Positions 8,322-17,123 of a stretch of DNA of 64,000 nucleotides are shown here, piece by piece. The first letter of the stretch is position 1; every line of letters begins with the position of its first letter. The notes beneath the pieces were generated by a model. That model was not told where the DNA came from and did not search any database. It saw nothing but the letters and a program-made list of their open reading frames with translations. Location of the stretch: positions 124,001 through 188,000 of the forward strand of contig NZ_JAPDHX010000005.1 in the NCBI RefSeq assembly GCF_025972045.1. Reading direction: 5' to 3'. Origin of the DNA: Micropruina sonneratiae. Lineage in GTDB: Bacteria; Actinomycetota; Actinomycetes; Propionibacteriales; Propionibacteriaceae. The translations under genes and the position numbers were made by a program.

Positions 8322-9029
8322 ATGGGAGTCTTCGATCGCGTTGAGAAAAAGCTTGAGGGCGCGGTGAACGGCGTCTTCGCGCGCGCGTTCAAGGGCGACG
8401 TGCAGCCCGTCGAGATCACCGCCCGGCTGCAGCGCGAACTCGACTCCGAGGCGAAGCTGCTCACCCGCGAGCGCCGCTTGGTGCCCAACGACTTCACCGT
8501 CCAGTTGTCCTCGCACGACTATGACCGGCTCGCCCCGTACAGCAAGATGCTCAACTCCGAGGTGATCCCGCAGCTCAACGAATACGCCTCCAACAAGGGC
8601 TACATCTTCAACGGCCCGGTCACCATCGACTACGAGCTGGACGAGTCGCTGCCGACCGGCCGGTTCACCGTCTCGAGCGCCGCCGTCGCAGGGGTGGACG
8701 CCTCGGCGTCCTCGACCCAGATCCGGCGGGCCAGCCTGGTGGTCGAGGTGAACGGCATCCGGCACCCGCTGAACCCGCCCGGCCTGGTGATCGGGCGAGG
8801 CACCGAGGCCGACCTGCGGATCAACGATCCCGGCGTCTCGCGCAAGCACGCCCGGATCAACGTCTCGGGTGAGGGTGACCGGCTGCGCCTCGCCATCGAG
8901 GATCTGGGCTCGACCAACGGCATCGTGGTCGACGGCCAGCGCGTCCGGCACGCCGAGGTCTCTGCCGGCAGCCGGATCGAGATCGGCTCCACCCGGCTGA
9001 CGATCACCTCCCCCGGCCACGACGTCTGA
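8322..9029 (+). CDS. fhaA: FhaA: DUF3662 and FHA domain protein
   Basis: The 235-residue protein has an N-terminal DUF3662 domain (about residues 1-115) and a C-terminal forkhead-associated domain (about 145-232) with the phosphothreonine-binding signature GRG...SRKHA...DLGSTNG. In mycobacteria FhaA binds phosphorylated MviN/MurJ and PbpA and tunes peptidoglycan synthesis. I chose the ATG giving MGVFDRVEKKLEG, the conserved family start, rather than upstream in-frame codons that run through the tRNA. It opens the six-gene operon fhaA-fhaB-pstP-rodA-pbpA-pknB. The 159 bp upstream of the start, after the divergent tRNA, must hold the promoter, though no clear -10/-35 pair stands out. Confidence 0.95.
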   Translation: MGVFDRVEKKLEGAVNGVFARAFKGDVQPVEITARLQRELDSEAKLLTRERRLVPNDFTVQLSSHDYDRLAPYSKMLNSEVIPQLNEYASNKGYIFNGPVTIDYELDESLPTGRFTVSSAAVAGVDASASSTQIRRASLVVEVNGIRHPLNPPGLVIGRGTEADLRINDPGVSRKHARINVSGEGDRLRLAIEDLGSTNGIVVDGQRVRHAEVSAGSRIEIGSTRLTITSPGHDV

Positions 9030-9036
9030 GGCCGCG

Positions 9037-9516
9037 ATGTCAGACCTCGTCGTCCTCGCCCTCAAGCTGCTGTTCCTCGCCCTGTTGTGGCTGTTCGTGC
9101 TCTTCGTCGGCAACGTCATCCGCACCGACATGTTCGGCCGCAAGTTCGCCACCAACGAGGTCGGCGAGTTGCAGCCGGTGGCGGAACTGAAGAAGCAGAA
9201 GCGGCGCGGCACCCGGCCCGCGAAGAAGGTGCCCAGCACCCTGCGGATCACCCGCGGCAAGCAGGAGGGGCTGACCCTCCCGCTCGGCGAGGGGATCAAG
9301 ATCGGCCGGGCCGCCGACTGCCAGCTCGTGCTCGACGACGACTACGTCTCGACCCGGCACGCCCAGATCGTGCGCACCGACAACGGTTACGTGGTCGAGG
9401 ATCTCGGCTCCACCAACGGCACCTACGTCAACAACGAGCGGATCAGCGTCTCCACTCCGTTCGGCACCGCGGACACCCTGCGGATCGGCCGCACCCTGAT
9501 GGTCGTGGAGAAGTAG
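9037..9516 (+). CDS. fhaB: FhaB/FipA: membrane-anchored FHA domain protein
   Basis: The 159-residue protein has one N-terminal transmembrane helix (about residues 5-28), a basic linker (KKQKRRGTRPAKK) and a C-terminal FHA domain with GRAADCQL, STRHA and DLGSTNGTYV, the residues that contact phosphothreonine. Its mycobacterial counterpart (FipA) binds FtsZ and FtsQ after PknA phosphorylation. It begins 7 bp after fhaA and ends 3 bp before pstP, so it belongs to the same transcript. Confidence 0.95.
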   Translation: MSDLVVLALKLLFLALLWLFVLFVGNVIRTDMFGRKFATNEVGELQPVAELKKQKRRGTRPAKKVPSTLRITRGKQEGLTLPLGEGIKIGRAADCQLVLDDDYVSTRHAQIVRTDNGYVVEDLGSTNGTYVNNERISVSTPFGTADTLRIGRTLMVVEK

Positions 9517-9519
9517 CCG

Positions 9520-10911
9520 ATGGCGCTCACATTGGCCTACGTCGCCCGGTCCGAGATCGGCTTGGTGCGCAAGAACAACCAGGACTCCGCCTACGTGTCG
9601 CCGTCGATGCTGATGGTGGCCGACGGTATGGGCGGCGCCGCGGCGGGCGATCTGGCGTCCGCGGTGGCGATCGACGAGCTGCGTGAGACCGACGGCGACT
9701 TCGCGGGCTCCGACATGCTCGAGGTGGTGGGCGGCGCGATCGCCCGGGCCAACGACCGGATCCGTGACCTGGTCGCGCTCGACCCAGCCCTGGACGGCAT
9801 GGGCACCACGGTGTGCGGCGTCCTGTTCGACGGTGAGCAGCTGGCCGTGGCGAACATCGGCGACTCTCGCGCCTACCGGCTGCGCGACGGCGTCTTCGAG
9901 CGGATCACCCGCGACCACTCGTGGGTGCAGACCCTGGTCGACGACGGGCGGATCACCGAGGCCGAGGCGCTGGTGCATCCGCACCGCTCGTTGATCCTCA
10001 AGGTGCTCAACGGACAGCCGACCCACTCCCCCGACCTCGAACTCGCCGACATCGCCGAGGGCGACCGCTACCTGATCTGCTCCGACGGGTTGTGTGGCAT
10101 GGTCACCGACGACGCGATCGAGGCCGTCATCGGCGGTGAGGACCGCGAGCAGGTCATCGACCAGTTGGTGAAGATCGCCTACGACGAGGGCGGTCTGGAC
10201 AACGTCACGATCATCCTCGCCGACGTGGTCGCCGACGCCGAGCCCGGGCCCACCATGCTGCTCGGCGCCGCAACCGAGATCGATGTGGACGCCCCGCTGC
10301 AGGAGGCCGAGGACACCCGCCCACTGCCGGTCGACGGCAGCGCCGCCGAACTCTCCGCCGAGGACGCCGAACGCGCGCGCTACCAGCCCACCACCAAGGG
10401 CCGGGCCAAGGCGTGGGTGAAGGTGGTGCTGGGCATCGTGCTGCCGCTGATGGTGATCGGCGGCGGCCTGTTCGGCTGGTACTCCTTCGTCCAGACCAAG
10501 TACTACGTGGGCGACAACAACGACCTGGTCACCGTCTTCCGCGGCGTCCCCGACAAGGTGCTCGGGATCAGCCTCAGTAGCGTGCTGGAGGTGCACAACA
10601 CCAAGGTGAGCGACCTGCCGCTCTACTACCAGGACCAGGTCCGCAACGCGATCGTGGTGCCCGACCTCGAGGCGGCGGCCAGTACGACCGAGCACCTGCA
10701 CGACCTCGCGGTGCGCTGTATCCAACAGCGCGAGGAGCGCGCCAACGCGAGCACCACACCCTCACCGACCCCGAGCGCCAGCAGGTCCGGCAGCACGGCG
10801 TCCGGCACCCCGACCGCGTCGGGCACGATCACGACCTCGCCCACCGGCAGCCCCAGCGGAACCCCGACACCGACCGCCGACACCACGCCCAAGGCGCCCG
10901 AGGACTGTTGA
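9520..10911 (+). CDS. pstP: PstP: PP2C-family Ser/Thr phosphatase
   Basis: The 463-residue membrane phosphatase reverses PknB-type phosphorylation. Its catalytic PPM domain (residues 1-235) has the metal-binding motifs VADGMGG and NIGDSRAY, a late SDGLCG, and DNVT. A single transmembrane helix lies near residues 302-325, followed by an extracytoplasmic domain and a Ser/Thr/Pro-rich C-terminal tail (after about residue 410) that resembles a cell-wall-spanning linker. The start ATG lies 3 bp after fhaB. The stop is 2 bp before the rodA ATG used here. Confidence 0.95.
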   Translation: MALTLAYVARSEIGLVRKNNQDSAYVSPSMLMVADGMGGAAAGDLASAVAIDELRETDGDFAGSDMLEVVGGAIARANDRIRDLVALDPALDGMGTTVCGVLFDGEQLAVANIGDSRAYRLRDGVFERITRDHSWVQTLVDDGRITEAEALVHPHRSLILKVLNGQPTHSPDLELADIAEGDRYLICSDGLCGMVTDDAIEAVIGGEDREQVIDQLVKIAYDEGGLDNVTIILADVVADAEPGPTMLLGAATEIDVDAPLQEAEDTRPLPVDGSAAELSAEDAERARYQPTTKGRAKAWVKVVLGIVLPLMVIGGGLFGWYSFVQTKYYVGDNNDLVTVFRGVPDKVLGISLSSVLEVHNTKVSDLPLYYQDQVRNAIVVPDLEAAASTTEHLHDLAVRCIQQREERANASTTPSPTPSASRSGSTASGTPTASGTITTSPTGSPSGTPTPTADTTPKAPEDC

Positions 10912-10913
10912 CG

Positions 10914-12569
10914 ATGGGCGAAGTGGTCGTCTTCCGTAAGCGGCGCGGGGTCGAACTGGTGATGCTCATCATGGGGATGGGCCTCGCCGTCGCGGGCTAC
11001 GCGCTGGTGAGCCTGAACGTCGACGGCGAACTCCCCGGCGACTTCTACTGGGGCGTCGGGCTCTACGTGGCGATCGGGCTGGCCGCGCATGTGGTGATCC
11101 GGCTGCGGGCGCCCTACGCCGACCCGTTGCTGTTCCCGCTGGTGTACACGCTCAACGGCTTCGGGCTGGCGATGATCTACCGGCTCGACCTGGGCGGCTC
11201 GAAGCGGATGCACTCGGCCGAACTGCAGCTGACCTGGACGGCCATCTCGGTGGCGGTGTTCATCGCCGTGCTGTTCCTGCTGAAGGACCATCGCAAGCTG
11301 CAGCGCTTCCCGTACCTCATGTTCCTGGCCGGCATGGCAATCCTGATGATGCCGCTGCTGCCCGTGATCGGGTTCGAGAACCACGGCGCCCGGATCTGGA
11401 TCAAGCTCGGCCCCTACAGCTTCCAGCCCGCCGAGCTGGCCAAGATCGTGCTGACCGTCGCGTTCGCGTCCTACCTGGTGGAGAAGAAGGACGTGCTGGC
11501 CCTGGCCGGCGCACGCTTCCTCGGCATCGACCTGCCCCGACCGCGCGACCTCGGGCCGATCATCGTCATGTGGCTGTCCAGCCTGGCCGTGCTGATCTTC
11601 CAGAAGGACCTGGGCACCTCGCTGCTGTTCTTCGGCCTGTTCGTGATGATGCTCTACGTCGCCACCGAACGGCCGAGCTGGCCGATCCTGGGCACCCTGC
11701 TGTTCCTGGGTGGCGCCTTCGTCGGCTGGCTGACCTACGGCCACGTCCAGACCCGGGTGTCGGCCTGGTTGAACCCGTTCGCCAACTGGGACCAGAACTA
11801 CCAGATCATCCAGGGCCAGTTCGGGATGGCCTGGGGCGGTCTGTTCGGCACCGGCTGGGGGCTGGGACGCCCCAACCTGACCCCGTTGGCCAAGAACGAC
11901 TTCATCGCCGCGGCGCTGGGTGAGGAACTCGGCGTGGCCGGGCTGATGGCGATCATCGTGATCTACGGGGTGATCGTGATGCGCGGCCTGCGCACGGCAC
12001 TCACCGCTCGGGAACCCTTCAGCAAGCTGCTCGCCGCCGGTTTGTCGTTCGTGTTCGCACTGCAGGTGTTCGCCATCATCGGCGGCGTCACCAGGCTGTT
12101 GCCGCTGACCGGCCTGACCACCCCGTTCGTCTCCCAGGGCGGCTCGTCGCTGGTCGCCAACTACGCAATGATCGCGCTGCTGCTGGTCGTCACCCACCGG
12201 GTGCGGCGTCCACGGACGGCGGCTGAGGAGCCGCAGCAGTCGCTGGCCCACGACACCACCCAGGTGATCGCGGTGCCCAGCCGGGCGGCCCAGCCGCGTC
12301 CCGAACCGACGTTCGGCGACACCCCGCTGAGCGCCGACGACCCGCTGCCCGACCAGCAGGACGCCGAACCCACCGCCGCGATCCCGGCACCCGGCGGCGC
12401 CGACGAGCCGACCACCGCCCTACCGACCGGAACCGGGGCGGGTGCGGGTGCGGGTGCGGACGAACCGACTACGGCCCTGCCGACCGGAGCCGACCCGAAC
12501 GAGCCGACCACCGCCCTGCCGACCCGGTCGGCACCCGGCGACGACCGGCCCCTGTGGAGGCAGCCGTGA
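10914..12569 (+). CDS. rodA: RodA/FtsW-family SEDS peptidoglycan polymerase with repeated Thr-rich tail
   Basis: This 551-residue SEDS glycosyltransferase polymerises lipid II and pairs with the class B PBP encoded next. About ten transmembrane helices occupy residues 15-425, including the conserved GARIWIKLGPYSFQPAELAK region and the late GITxLLPLTG-like segment with FVSQGGSS. Beyond residue 430 a disordered cytoplasmic tail carries three copies of EPTTALPT (codons at 12405, 12462 and 12501) separated by Gly/Ala-rich linkers. I chose the ATG at 10914; a TTG at 10908 overlapping the pstP stop is an alternative. The stop overlaps the pbpA GTG. The tail is longer than usual and could be a substrate of the adjacent kinase (inference). 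Confidence 0.93.
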   Translation: MGEVVVFRKRRGVELVMLIMGMGLAVAGYALVSLNVDGELPGDFYWGVGLYVAIGLAAHVVIRLRAPYADPLLFPLVYTLNGFGLAMIYRLDLGGSKRMHSAELQLTWTAISVAVFIAVLFLLKDHRKLQRFPYLMFLAGMAILMMPLLPVIGFENHGARIWIKLGPYSFQPAELAKIVLTVAFASYLVEKKDVLALAGARFLGIDLPRPRDLGPIIVMWLSSLAVLIFQKDLGTSLLFFGLFVMMLYVATERPSWPILGTLLFLGGAFVGWLTYGHVQTRVSAWLNPFANWDQNYQIIQGQFGMAWGGLFGTGWGLGRPNLTPLAKNDFIAAALGEELGVAGLMAIIVIYGVIVMRGLRTALTAREPFSKLLAAGLSFVFALQVFAIIGGVTRLLPLTGLTTPFVSQGGSSLVANYAMIALLLVVTHRVRRPRTAAEEPQQSLAHDTTQVIAVPSRAAQPRPEPTFGDTPLSADDPLPDQQDAEPTAAIPAPGGADEPTTALPTGTGAGAGAGADEPTTALPTGADPNEPTTALPTRSAPGDDRPLWRQP

Positions 12570-13981
12570 ACCGCCCGATCCGACGCGTCGCCTTCGTCGC
12601 CATGCTGATGACCCTGGCGTTGCTGGTCAACGTGTGTGTCAGCTACCTCGTCCGCCAGGACTCGCTGAACGCGAACGCGCAGAACCGCAGGGTCACCGAC
12701 GCCGCCTTCGCCCAGGACCGCGGCGCGATCATGGTCGGCAACACCGCGGTCGCCGAAACCGTCCAGAGCAAGGACCAGTTCAAGTTCCAGCGCACCTATC
12801 CCGGCGGCGAGCTGTACGCGCCCGTCACCGGCTACTTCAGCTACCTGTTCGGTTCGTCCGAACTCGAGCAGACCTACGGCGCGCAGCTGTCCGGCAACGA
12901 CGACTCCCAGTTCGTGAACCGGCTGATCGCGCTGGCCACCGGCGCCAAGCCCAAGGGTGCGAGCGTGCAGACCACCCTCAACGCCAAGGCGCAGCGGGCC
13001 GCCGCCCAGGCCCTCGGCGACCTCAAGGGCGCCGTCGTCGCGCTCGACCCCAGCACCGGCGCGATCAAGGCGATGGTCTCCTCGCCGTCCTTCGATCCCA
13101 GCGACCTGGCCACGCACGACCTGTCCGACTCGCAGAAGGCGTGGAAGAAGCTCAACGCCGACGACGACAAGCCGCTGTCGAACCGGGCCACCCGGGAGAT
13201 CTTCCCGCCCGGCTCCACGTTCAAGGTGATCGTGTCGGCGGCCGCGCTCGACGCCGGTTACGAGCCGGACAGCCAGCTGGACACCTCGTCGTACAAGCTG
13301 CCCGGCACCAACACCACGATCTCGACCACCTGCGGCGACAGCCAGACCCTGAAGCGCGCGCTCGAGCTGTCCTGCAACTCCGCCTTCGCCCGGCTGGGCG
13401 TCAAGCTCGGTGCGGACGCCCTGCGCGACCAGGCGGAGAAGTTCGGCTTCGGCACCAAGCCGCTGTCCGACATCGGCTCGGTGGCCAGCCGGTTCCCGGA
13501 CGAGATCGACACCCCCCAGACCGGCCTGGCCGCGATCGGCGGCTACGACGTGGCGGCCACCCCGCTGCAGATGGCGATGGTGGCCGCGGCGGTCGCCAAC
13601 GACGGCGTGGTGATGCAGCCCTATCTGGTCGAGTCGGTGCGTTCGGCCGACCTGCAGGTGCTCAGCCAGACCCGCCCGTCCCAGCTCCGGGTGGCGACCA
13701 GCTCGGCCGACGCCGCCAAGCTGAAGCAGATGATGATCGGCGTCGTGCAGAACGGCACCGGCTGGCGGGCGCAGATCTCCGGGGTGACGGTCGGCGGCAA
13801 GACCGGCACCGCCAACTCCGACAACGTGCGGACGCCGTACGCCTGGTTCATCGCCTGGGCCGAGGACCCGAGCGTCGCCGTGGCCGTGTTCGTCCAGGAT
13901 GCGGAGATGCCCAACACCGACGTGGCCGGTGGCCGGGTCGCGGCCCCCATCGCCAAGGCCGTGATCGAGGCACTGCGATGA
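12566..13981 (+). CDS. pbpA: PbpA: class B penicillin-binding protein (transpeptidase)
   Basis: The 471-residue D,D-transpeptidase crosslinks peptidoglycan alongside RodA. One N-terminal signal-anchor helix (about residues 9-30) precedes a short dimerisation-type domain and the transpeptidase domain. Active-site motifs are STFK (Ser217, Lys220), SCN (269-271) and KTG (412-414). The GTG at 12566 overlaps the rodA stop as GTGA; an in-frame GTG four codons earlier is less likely. Length and motifs match mycobacterial PbpA. It is followed after 51 bp by the kinase gene. Confidence 0.95.
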   Translation: MNRPIRRVAFVAMLMTLALLVNVCVSYLVRQDSLNANAQNRRVTDAAFAQDRGAIMVGNTAVAETVQSKDQFKFQRTYPGGELYAPVTGYFSYLFGSSELEQTYGAQLSGNDDSQFVNRLIALATGAKPKGASVQTTLNAKAQRAAAQALGDLKGAVVALDPSTGAIKAMVSSPSFDPSDLATHDLSDSQKAWKKLNADDDKPLSNRATREIFPPGSTFKVIVSAAALDAGYEPDSQLDTSSYKLPGTNTTISTTCGDSQTLKRALELSCNSAFARLGVKLGADALRDQAEKFGFGTKPLSDIGSVASRFPDEIDTPQTGLAAIGGYDVAATPLQMAMVAAAVANDGVVMQPYLVESVRSADLQVLSQTRPSQLRVATSSADAAKLKQMMIGVVQNGTGWRAQISGVTVGGKTGTANSDNVRTPYAWFIAWAEDPSVAVAVFVQDAEMPNTDVAGGRVAAPIAKAVIEALR

Positions 13982-14032
13982 CCGACCGGACGCCATCGGC
14001 CACAATGGACGCTTCGAGGAAGGGACGACCGC

Positions 14033-15829
14033 ATGGGTGACGAACCCAGGGTGCTCGGGGGCCGCTACGAATTGGGTAGTCCGCTGGGCCGAGGGGGCAT
14101 GGCGCAGGTGCGCCGCGCCCGCGACACCAGGCTGGGCCGGCAGGTGGCGGTGAAGCTGCTGCGCACCGACCTGGCCGGCGACCCCACCTTCCAGGCCCGG
14201 TTCCGGCGCGAGGCGCAGGCCTCGGCCGGGCTCAACCACCCCAACATCGTCGCCGTCTACGACACCGGCGAGGAGACCGACTCCGAGACCGGGGTCTCGG
14301 TGCCGTACATCGTGATGGAGCTCGTCGAGGGGCACACGCTGCGCGAGCTGCTGCGCGACGGGCGCAAGATCCTGCCCGACCGCGCCCTGGAGTTCACCGC
14401 CGGGGTGCTGGACGCCCTGGCCTACTCGCACCGGGCCGGCATCGTGCACCGCGACATCAAGCCGGCCAACGTGATGCTGACCAACAGCGGCCGGGTCAAG
14501 GTGATGGACTTCGGCATCGCCCGCGCGGTGGCCGACACCTCCGCCACCATGACGCAGACCGCCGCGGTGATCGGCACCGCGCAGTACCTCTCCCCCGAGC
14601 AGGCCCGCGGCGAGACGGTCGATGCCCGCTCGGACATCTACTCGGCCGGCTGCCTGCTGTACGAACTGCTGGTCGGGCATCCGCCGTTCCGCGGCGATTC
14701 GCCGGTCTCGGTGGCCTACCAGCACGTCCGGGAGAATCCGGTGCCGCCTGGCCAACTCGACCCGATGGTGTCCGACGACATGGACGCCATCGTGCTGAAG
14801 GCGCTGGCCAAGGACCCCGCTGACCGGTACCAGTCGGCGTCCGAGATGCGCGACGACATCAACCGGCTGCTGAACGGGCAGGCCGTGCACGCCGTCACTC
14901 CGACGGCCGCGACCGTGCCCGCGTCCGCCGCGGCCGCCACCCGGGTGCTGCCCAGCGCACCCGTCCAGCCTGCCACTGCCGCGACCGGGACCCTCGAGGA
15001 GACCGGGTCGACGACGCCGCAGCGGGCGGTGGAGGATCCCTCCTCTGCGAAACGCCGGGGCTGGGTGTGGGGACTGGTCGCCTTCCTGGTCGTGGTCGCG
15101 CTGGGGGTGGGCACCTACCTGGTGATGAACCCCGGCACCCGGGTCGAGACGGTTGCCGTCCCGAACGTGACCGACCGCAGCCGCGACCTGGCCGAGTCGA
15201 TGCTCACCGAGGCCGGCCTGCTGGTCGATGTCGAAGAGGTCGCCGGCCCCGACGACGCCACCGTCGGCAAGGTGATCGGTCAGGACCCGATCGCCGGGGT
15301 GAACGTCGAGAAGGGCTCCACGGTCAGCATCCAGGTCAACGTCGGCCCCAAGAAGGCGACGATTCCCACCGATCTGGTCGGCAAGACCGCCAAGGCCGCC
15401 GAGACCGCCCTGACGGACCTCGGGTTCACCAACATCGACCGCGAGGAGGACCCACGGGCCACCTCGGCCAAGGCGAACTCGGTGACCAGCGTCAACCCGA
15501 CCGGCGGGGTCACGGTGCCGCTGGACACCCAGATCACGATCTTCTACGCCCCGGGCACCGGAACCGTCCCCAACTTCTACGGCCAGACGAAGGCGGCCGC
15601 CCAGGCGCAGGCCGAGCGGGCCGGCTTCACCGAGGTGACGTTCTCCGAGGAGGAGACCACCGAACTACCGGCCGGTCAGGTGTTCAAGCAGTCGCCGGCC
15701 TCGGGGGAGACCGCCAAGTTCAGCGCCACGATCAAGCTGGTGCTGGCCAAGGCCCCCGAGCCCGACCCGACGCCCACACCGACGCCGACCGAGACCTCCG
15801 AGTCGCCCGAGCCCGAACCGACAGGCTGA
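14033..15829 (+). CDS. pknB: PknB: PASTA-domain Ser/Thr protein kinase
   Basis: The 598-residue receptor kinase senses muropeptides or lipid II. The kinase domain covers residues 12-275, with the glycine loop GRGGMAQV, catalytic Lys41, HRDIKPAN (Asp141), DFG (Asp159), an activation loop with several Thr (TSATMTQT), and SPEQARG. A juxtamembrane Thr/Ala-rich linker leads to one transmembrane helix near 343-364. Three PASTA repeats follow outside, then a Pro/Glu/Thr tail. An AGGAAGGGA ribosome site precedes the ATG. It is the last gene of the wall operon, and no separate PknA-type kinase accompanies it, unlike the mycobacterial arrangement. Confidence 0.95.
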   Translation: MGDEPRVLGGRYELGSPLGRGGMAQVRRARDTRLGRQVAVKLLRTDLAGDPTFQARFRREAQASAGLNHPNIVAVYDTGEETDSETGVSVPYIVMELVEGHTLRELLRDGRKILPDRALEFTAGVLDALAYSHRAGIVHRDIKPANVMLTNSGRVKVMDFGIARAVADTSATMTQTAAVIGTAQYLSPEQARGETVDARSDIYSAGCLLYELLVGHPPFRGDSPVSVAYQHVRENPVPPGQLDPMVSDDMDAIVLKALAKDPADRYQSASEMRDDINRLLNGQAVHAVTPTAATVPASAAAATRVLPSAPVQPATAATGTLEETGSTTPQRAVEDPSSAKRRGWVWGLVAFLVVVALGVGTYLVMNPGTRVETVAVPNVTDRSRDLAESMLTEAGLLVDVEEVAGPDDATVGKVIGQDPIAGVNVEKGSTVSIQVNVGPKKATIPTDLVGKTAKAAETALTDLGFTNIDREEDPRATSAKANSVTSVNPTGGVTVPLDTQITIFYAPGTGTVPNFYGQTKAAAQAQAERAGFTEVTFSEEETTELPAGQVFKQSPASGETAKFSATIKLVLAKAPEPDPTPTPTPTETSESPEPEPTG

Positions 15830-15886
15830 CCCTCAGGCTGATTCGTGCCGGCCGGCAGCGCGTTCCGGGGTGTACCTGGTGGGGAA

Positions 15887-16014
15887 GGCGTCCGGTCTGC
15901 TGGTCTTGTCCGGCCTCGGTGGTTTCCGGGGGGCGGCCGATCTCGACATCGGCGTCCGGTCTGCTGGTCTTGGCCGGCCTCGGTGGTTTCCGGGGGGCGG
16001 CCGATCTCGACATC
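15887..16014. repeat. Tandem duplication of a 64-bp unit
   Basis: Units 15887-15950 and 15951-16014 are nearly identical (one clear difference: TTGTCCGG against TTGGCCGG), and a partial third unit begins at 16015. Each unit ends in the dyad CCGATCTCGACATCGG, whose ends CCGAT/ATCGG pair. The same dyad core recurs at 16091 and, half-preserved, at 17334, and a variant occurs in the 74-bp repeats on the far side of the neighbouring gene. Confidence 0.9.
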
Positions 16015-16190
16015 GGCGTCCGTTGGGGACAAACCGCTACCGATGCGGAGTCACAGCACGAAATCCGACACCCAACCGTCCACTTGGCGGCGATCTCGAC
16101 ATCGGTTCGCGTCGACGGCCGCGTCCGACACCACCACTGACACCACCTGTGGGGTTCACGACAACAACCGTCATCACAGCCGACCGAAGG

Positions 16191-16199
16191 TTATCCACA
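16191..16199 (+). promoter_or_regulatory. DnaA-box-like nonamer
   Basis: The sequence TTATCCACA matches the perfect bacterial DnaA box. It is a single copy here, 52 bp upstream of the AbiEi-like start, so it could be incidental, a titration site, or a trace of origin-proximal architecture. Confidence 0.4.
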
Positions 16200-16250
16200 G
16201 GCGGACGACTGTGCCTGGCCCACTGACGATCCACGCCGCATGATGTGGCG

Positions 16251-17123
16251 ATGTTGCCGCAGGAACTGCTCACCCTTCCGCTGTTCACCACCGTCGAGGC
16301 GCACCGGGTGGGGGTCTCGGACGCCGACCTGCGGGTCGCGCTCAAGGGCCAGGCGATCCGCCGGCTGAAACGGGGCTGGTACACGGCCCAGCCGATCAAC
16401 TGGCCCGAGGACCGTCACCGGCTCATGGTGCAGGTGGAACTCCGGGAACGGACGGGCGTCGTGCCGAGCCACTACTCCGCAGCGGTGCACCTGCAGCTTC
16501 CGGTGCACCGGGTGCACTGGGGCGTCGTCCACCTGATGCGGACGACGCCCGGGCCTGGGCAGCACCGGGCCGGGTTGTCACTCCACAAGAAGGTGGGTGA
16601 CTACACCAGCCTCGATCCCGCGCTGGCGATCGCGCAGACGGCCCTGCTCTCGGCGGAGTCCGGGTTGATGGCCTACGACGCCGCACTGCGCCGCGGGCTG
16701 CTGGTTCCCGATGACCTGGAACAGGCGCTGCACGCCTTGCGGACGTGGCCCGGATACGGCCGGGCCGAGCAGGTGCGACGACTCGGGGATGGCCGGCGCG
16801 AGTCACCGCTGGAATCGCGCACCGCGCTCACCTTCGACCGGTGGGGCTGGCATCTCATCCCACAGTTCACCGTGCCCGGAACCCGCTACCGCGCCGACGG
16901 CCTGATCGAGGGCACCAGCGTGCTCATCGAGACCGACGGCCGCGCGAAATACGACGAGGACGGGGCACTGATCAACGAGAAGGTCAGGGAGGACGACCTG
17001 CGCAATCTCGGCTGGGAGGTGGTTCGGGTCACCGACGAGTTGCTCGGCACGCTCAAGGTGCTGCATGCACGGGTGACAGCCGCCCTGAATCGCGCGGTGC
17101 GACGAGGGGCATCGGCCGCCTGA
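16251..17123 (+). CDS. AbiEi-antitoxin-like / DUF559 endonuclease-fold protein
   Basis: The 290-residue protein joins an N-terminal winged-helix segment of the AbiEi/type IV antitoxin kind (residues 1-60, ending RLKRGWYTAQ) to a C-terminal DUF559 domain. The latter resembles Vsr-type endonuclease folds, with YRADGLI, an IETDG strand and a downstream KVREDDLRNLGW helix giving a D...ExD...K pattern. Such single-gene proteins are very common in actinobacterial genomes, and no AbiEii toxin gene lies beside it. ATG at 16251 is preferred; a GTG at 16245 is an alternative, and neither has a strong ribosome site. It interrupts the usual pknB-trpG neighbourhood and is bracketed by repeats on both sides, suggesting an acquired segment. 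Confidence 0.7.
   Translation: MLPQELLTLPLFTTVEAHRVGVSDADLRVALKGQAIRRLKRGWYTAQPINWPEDRHRLMVQVELRERTGVVPSHYSAAVHLQLPVHRVHWGVVHLMRTTPGPGQHRAGLSLHKKVGDYTSLDPALAIAQTALLSAESGLMAYDAALRRGLLVPDDLEQALHALRTWPGYGRAEQVRRLGDGRRESPLESRTALTFDRWGWHLIPQFTVPGTRYRADGLIEGTSVLIETDGRAKYDEDGALINEKVREDDLRNLGWEVVRVTDELLGTLKVLHARVTAALNRAVRRGASAA

Larger units (their letters stand above)
15830..16250. other. Repeat-rich intergenic region after pknB
   Basis: No coding sequence is supported. It carries two tandem 64-bp units (15887-16014), a third isolated copy of their core (CGATCTCGACATCGG at 16091-16105), and one exact DnaA-box-like nonamer (16191-16199). Open frames through the repeats lack ribosome sites and translate to repeat-derived low-complexity sequence. 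Confidence 0.6.

Noticed and set aside
15841-16240. Several overlapping short ORFs through the 64-bp repeats
   Set aside because: They translate the repeat units in every frame, have no ribosome sites and no conserved domain.
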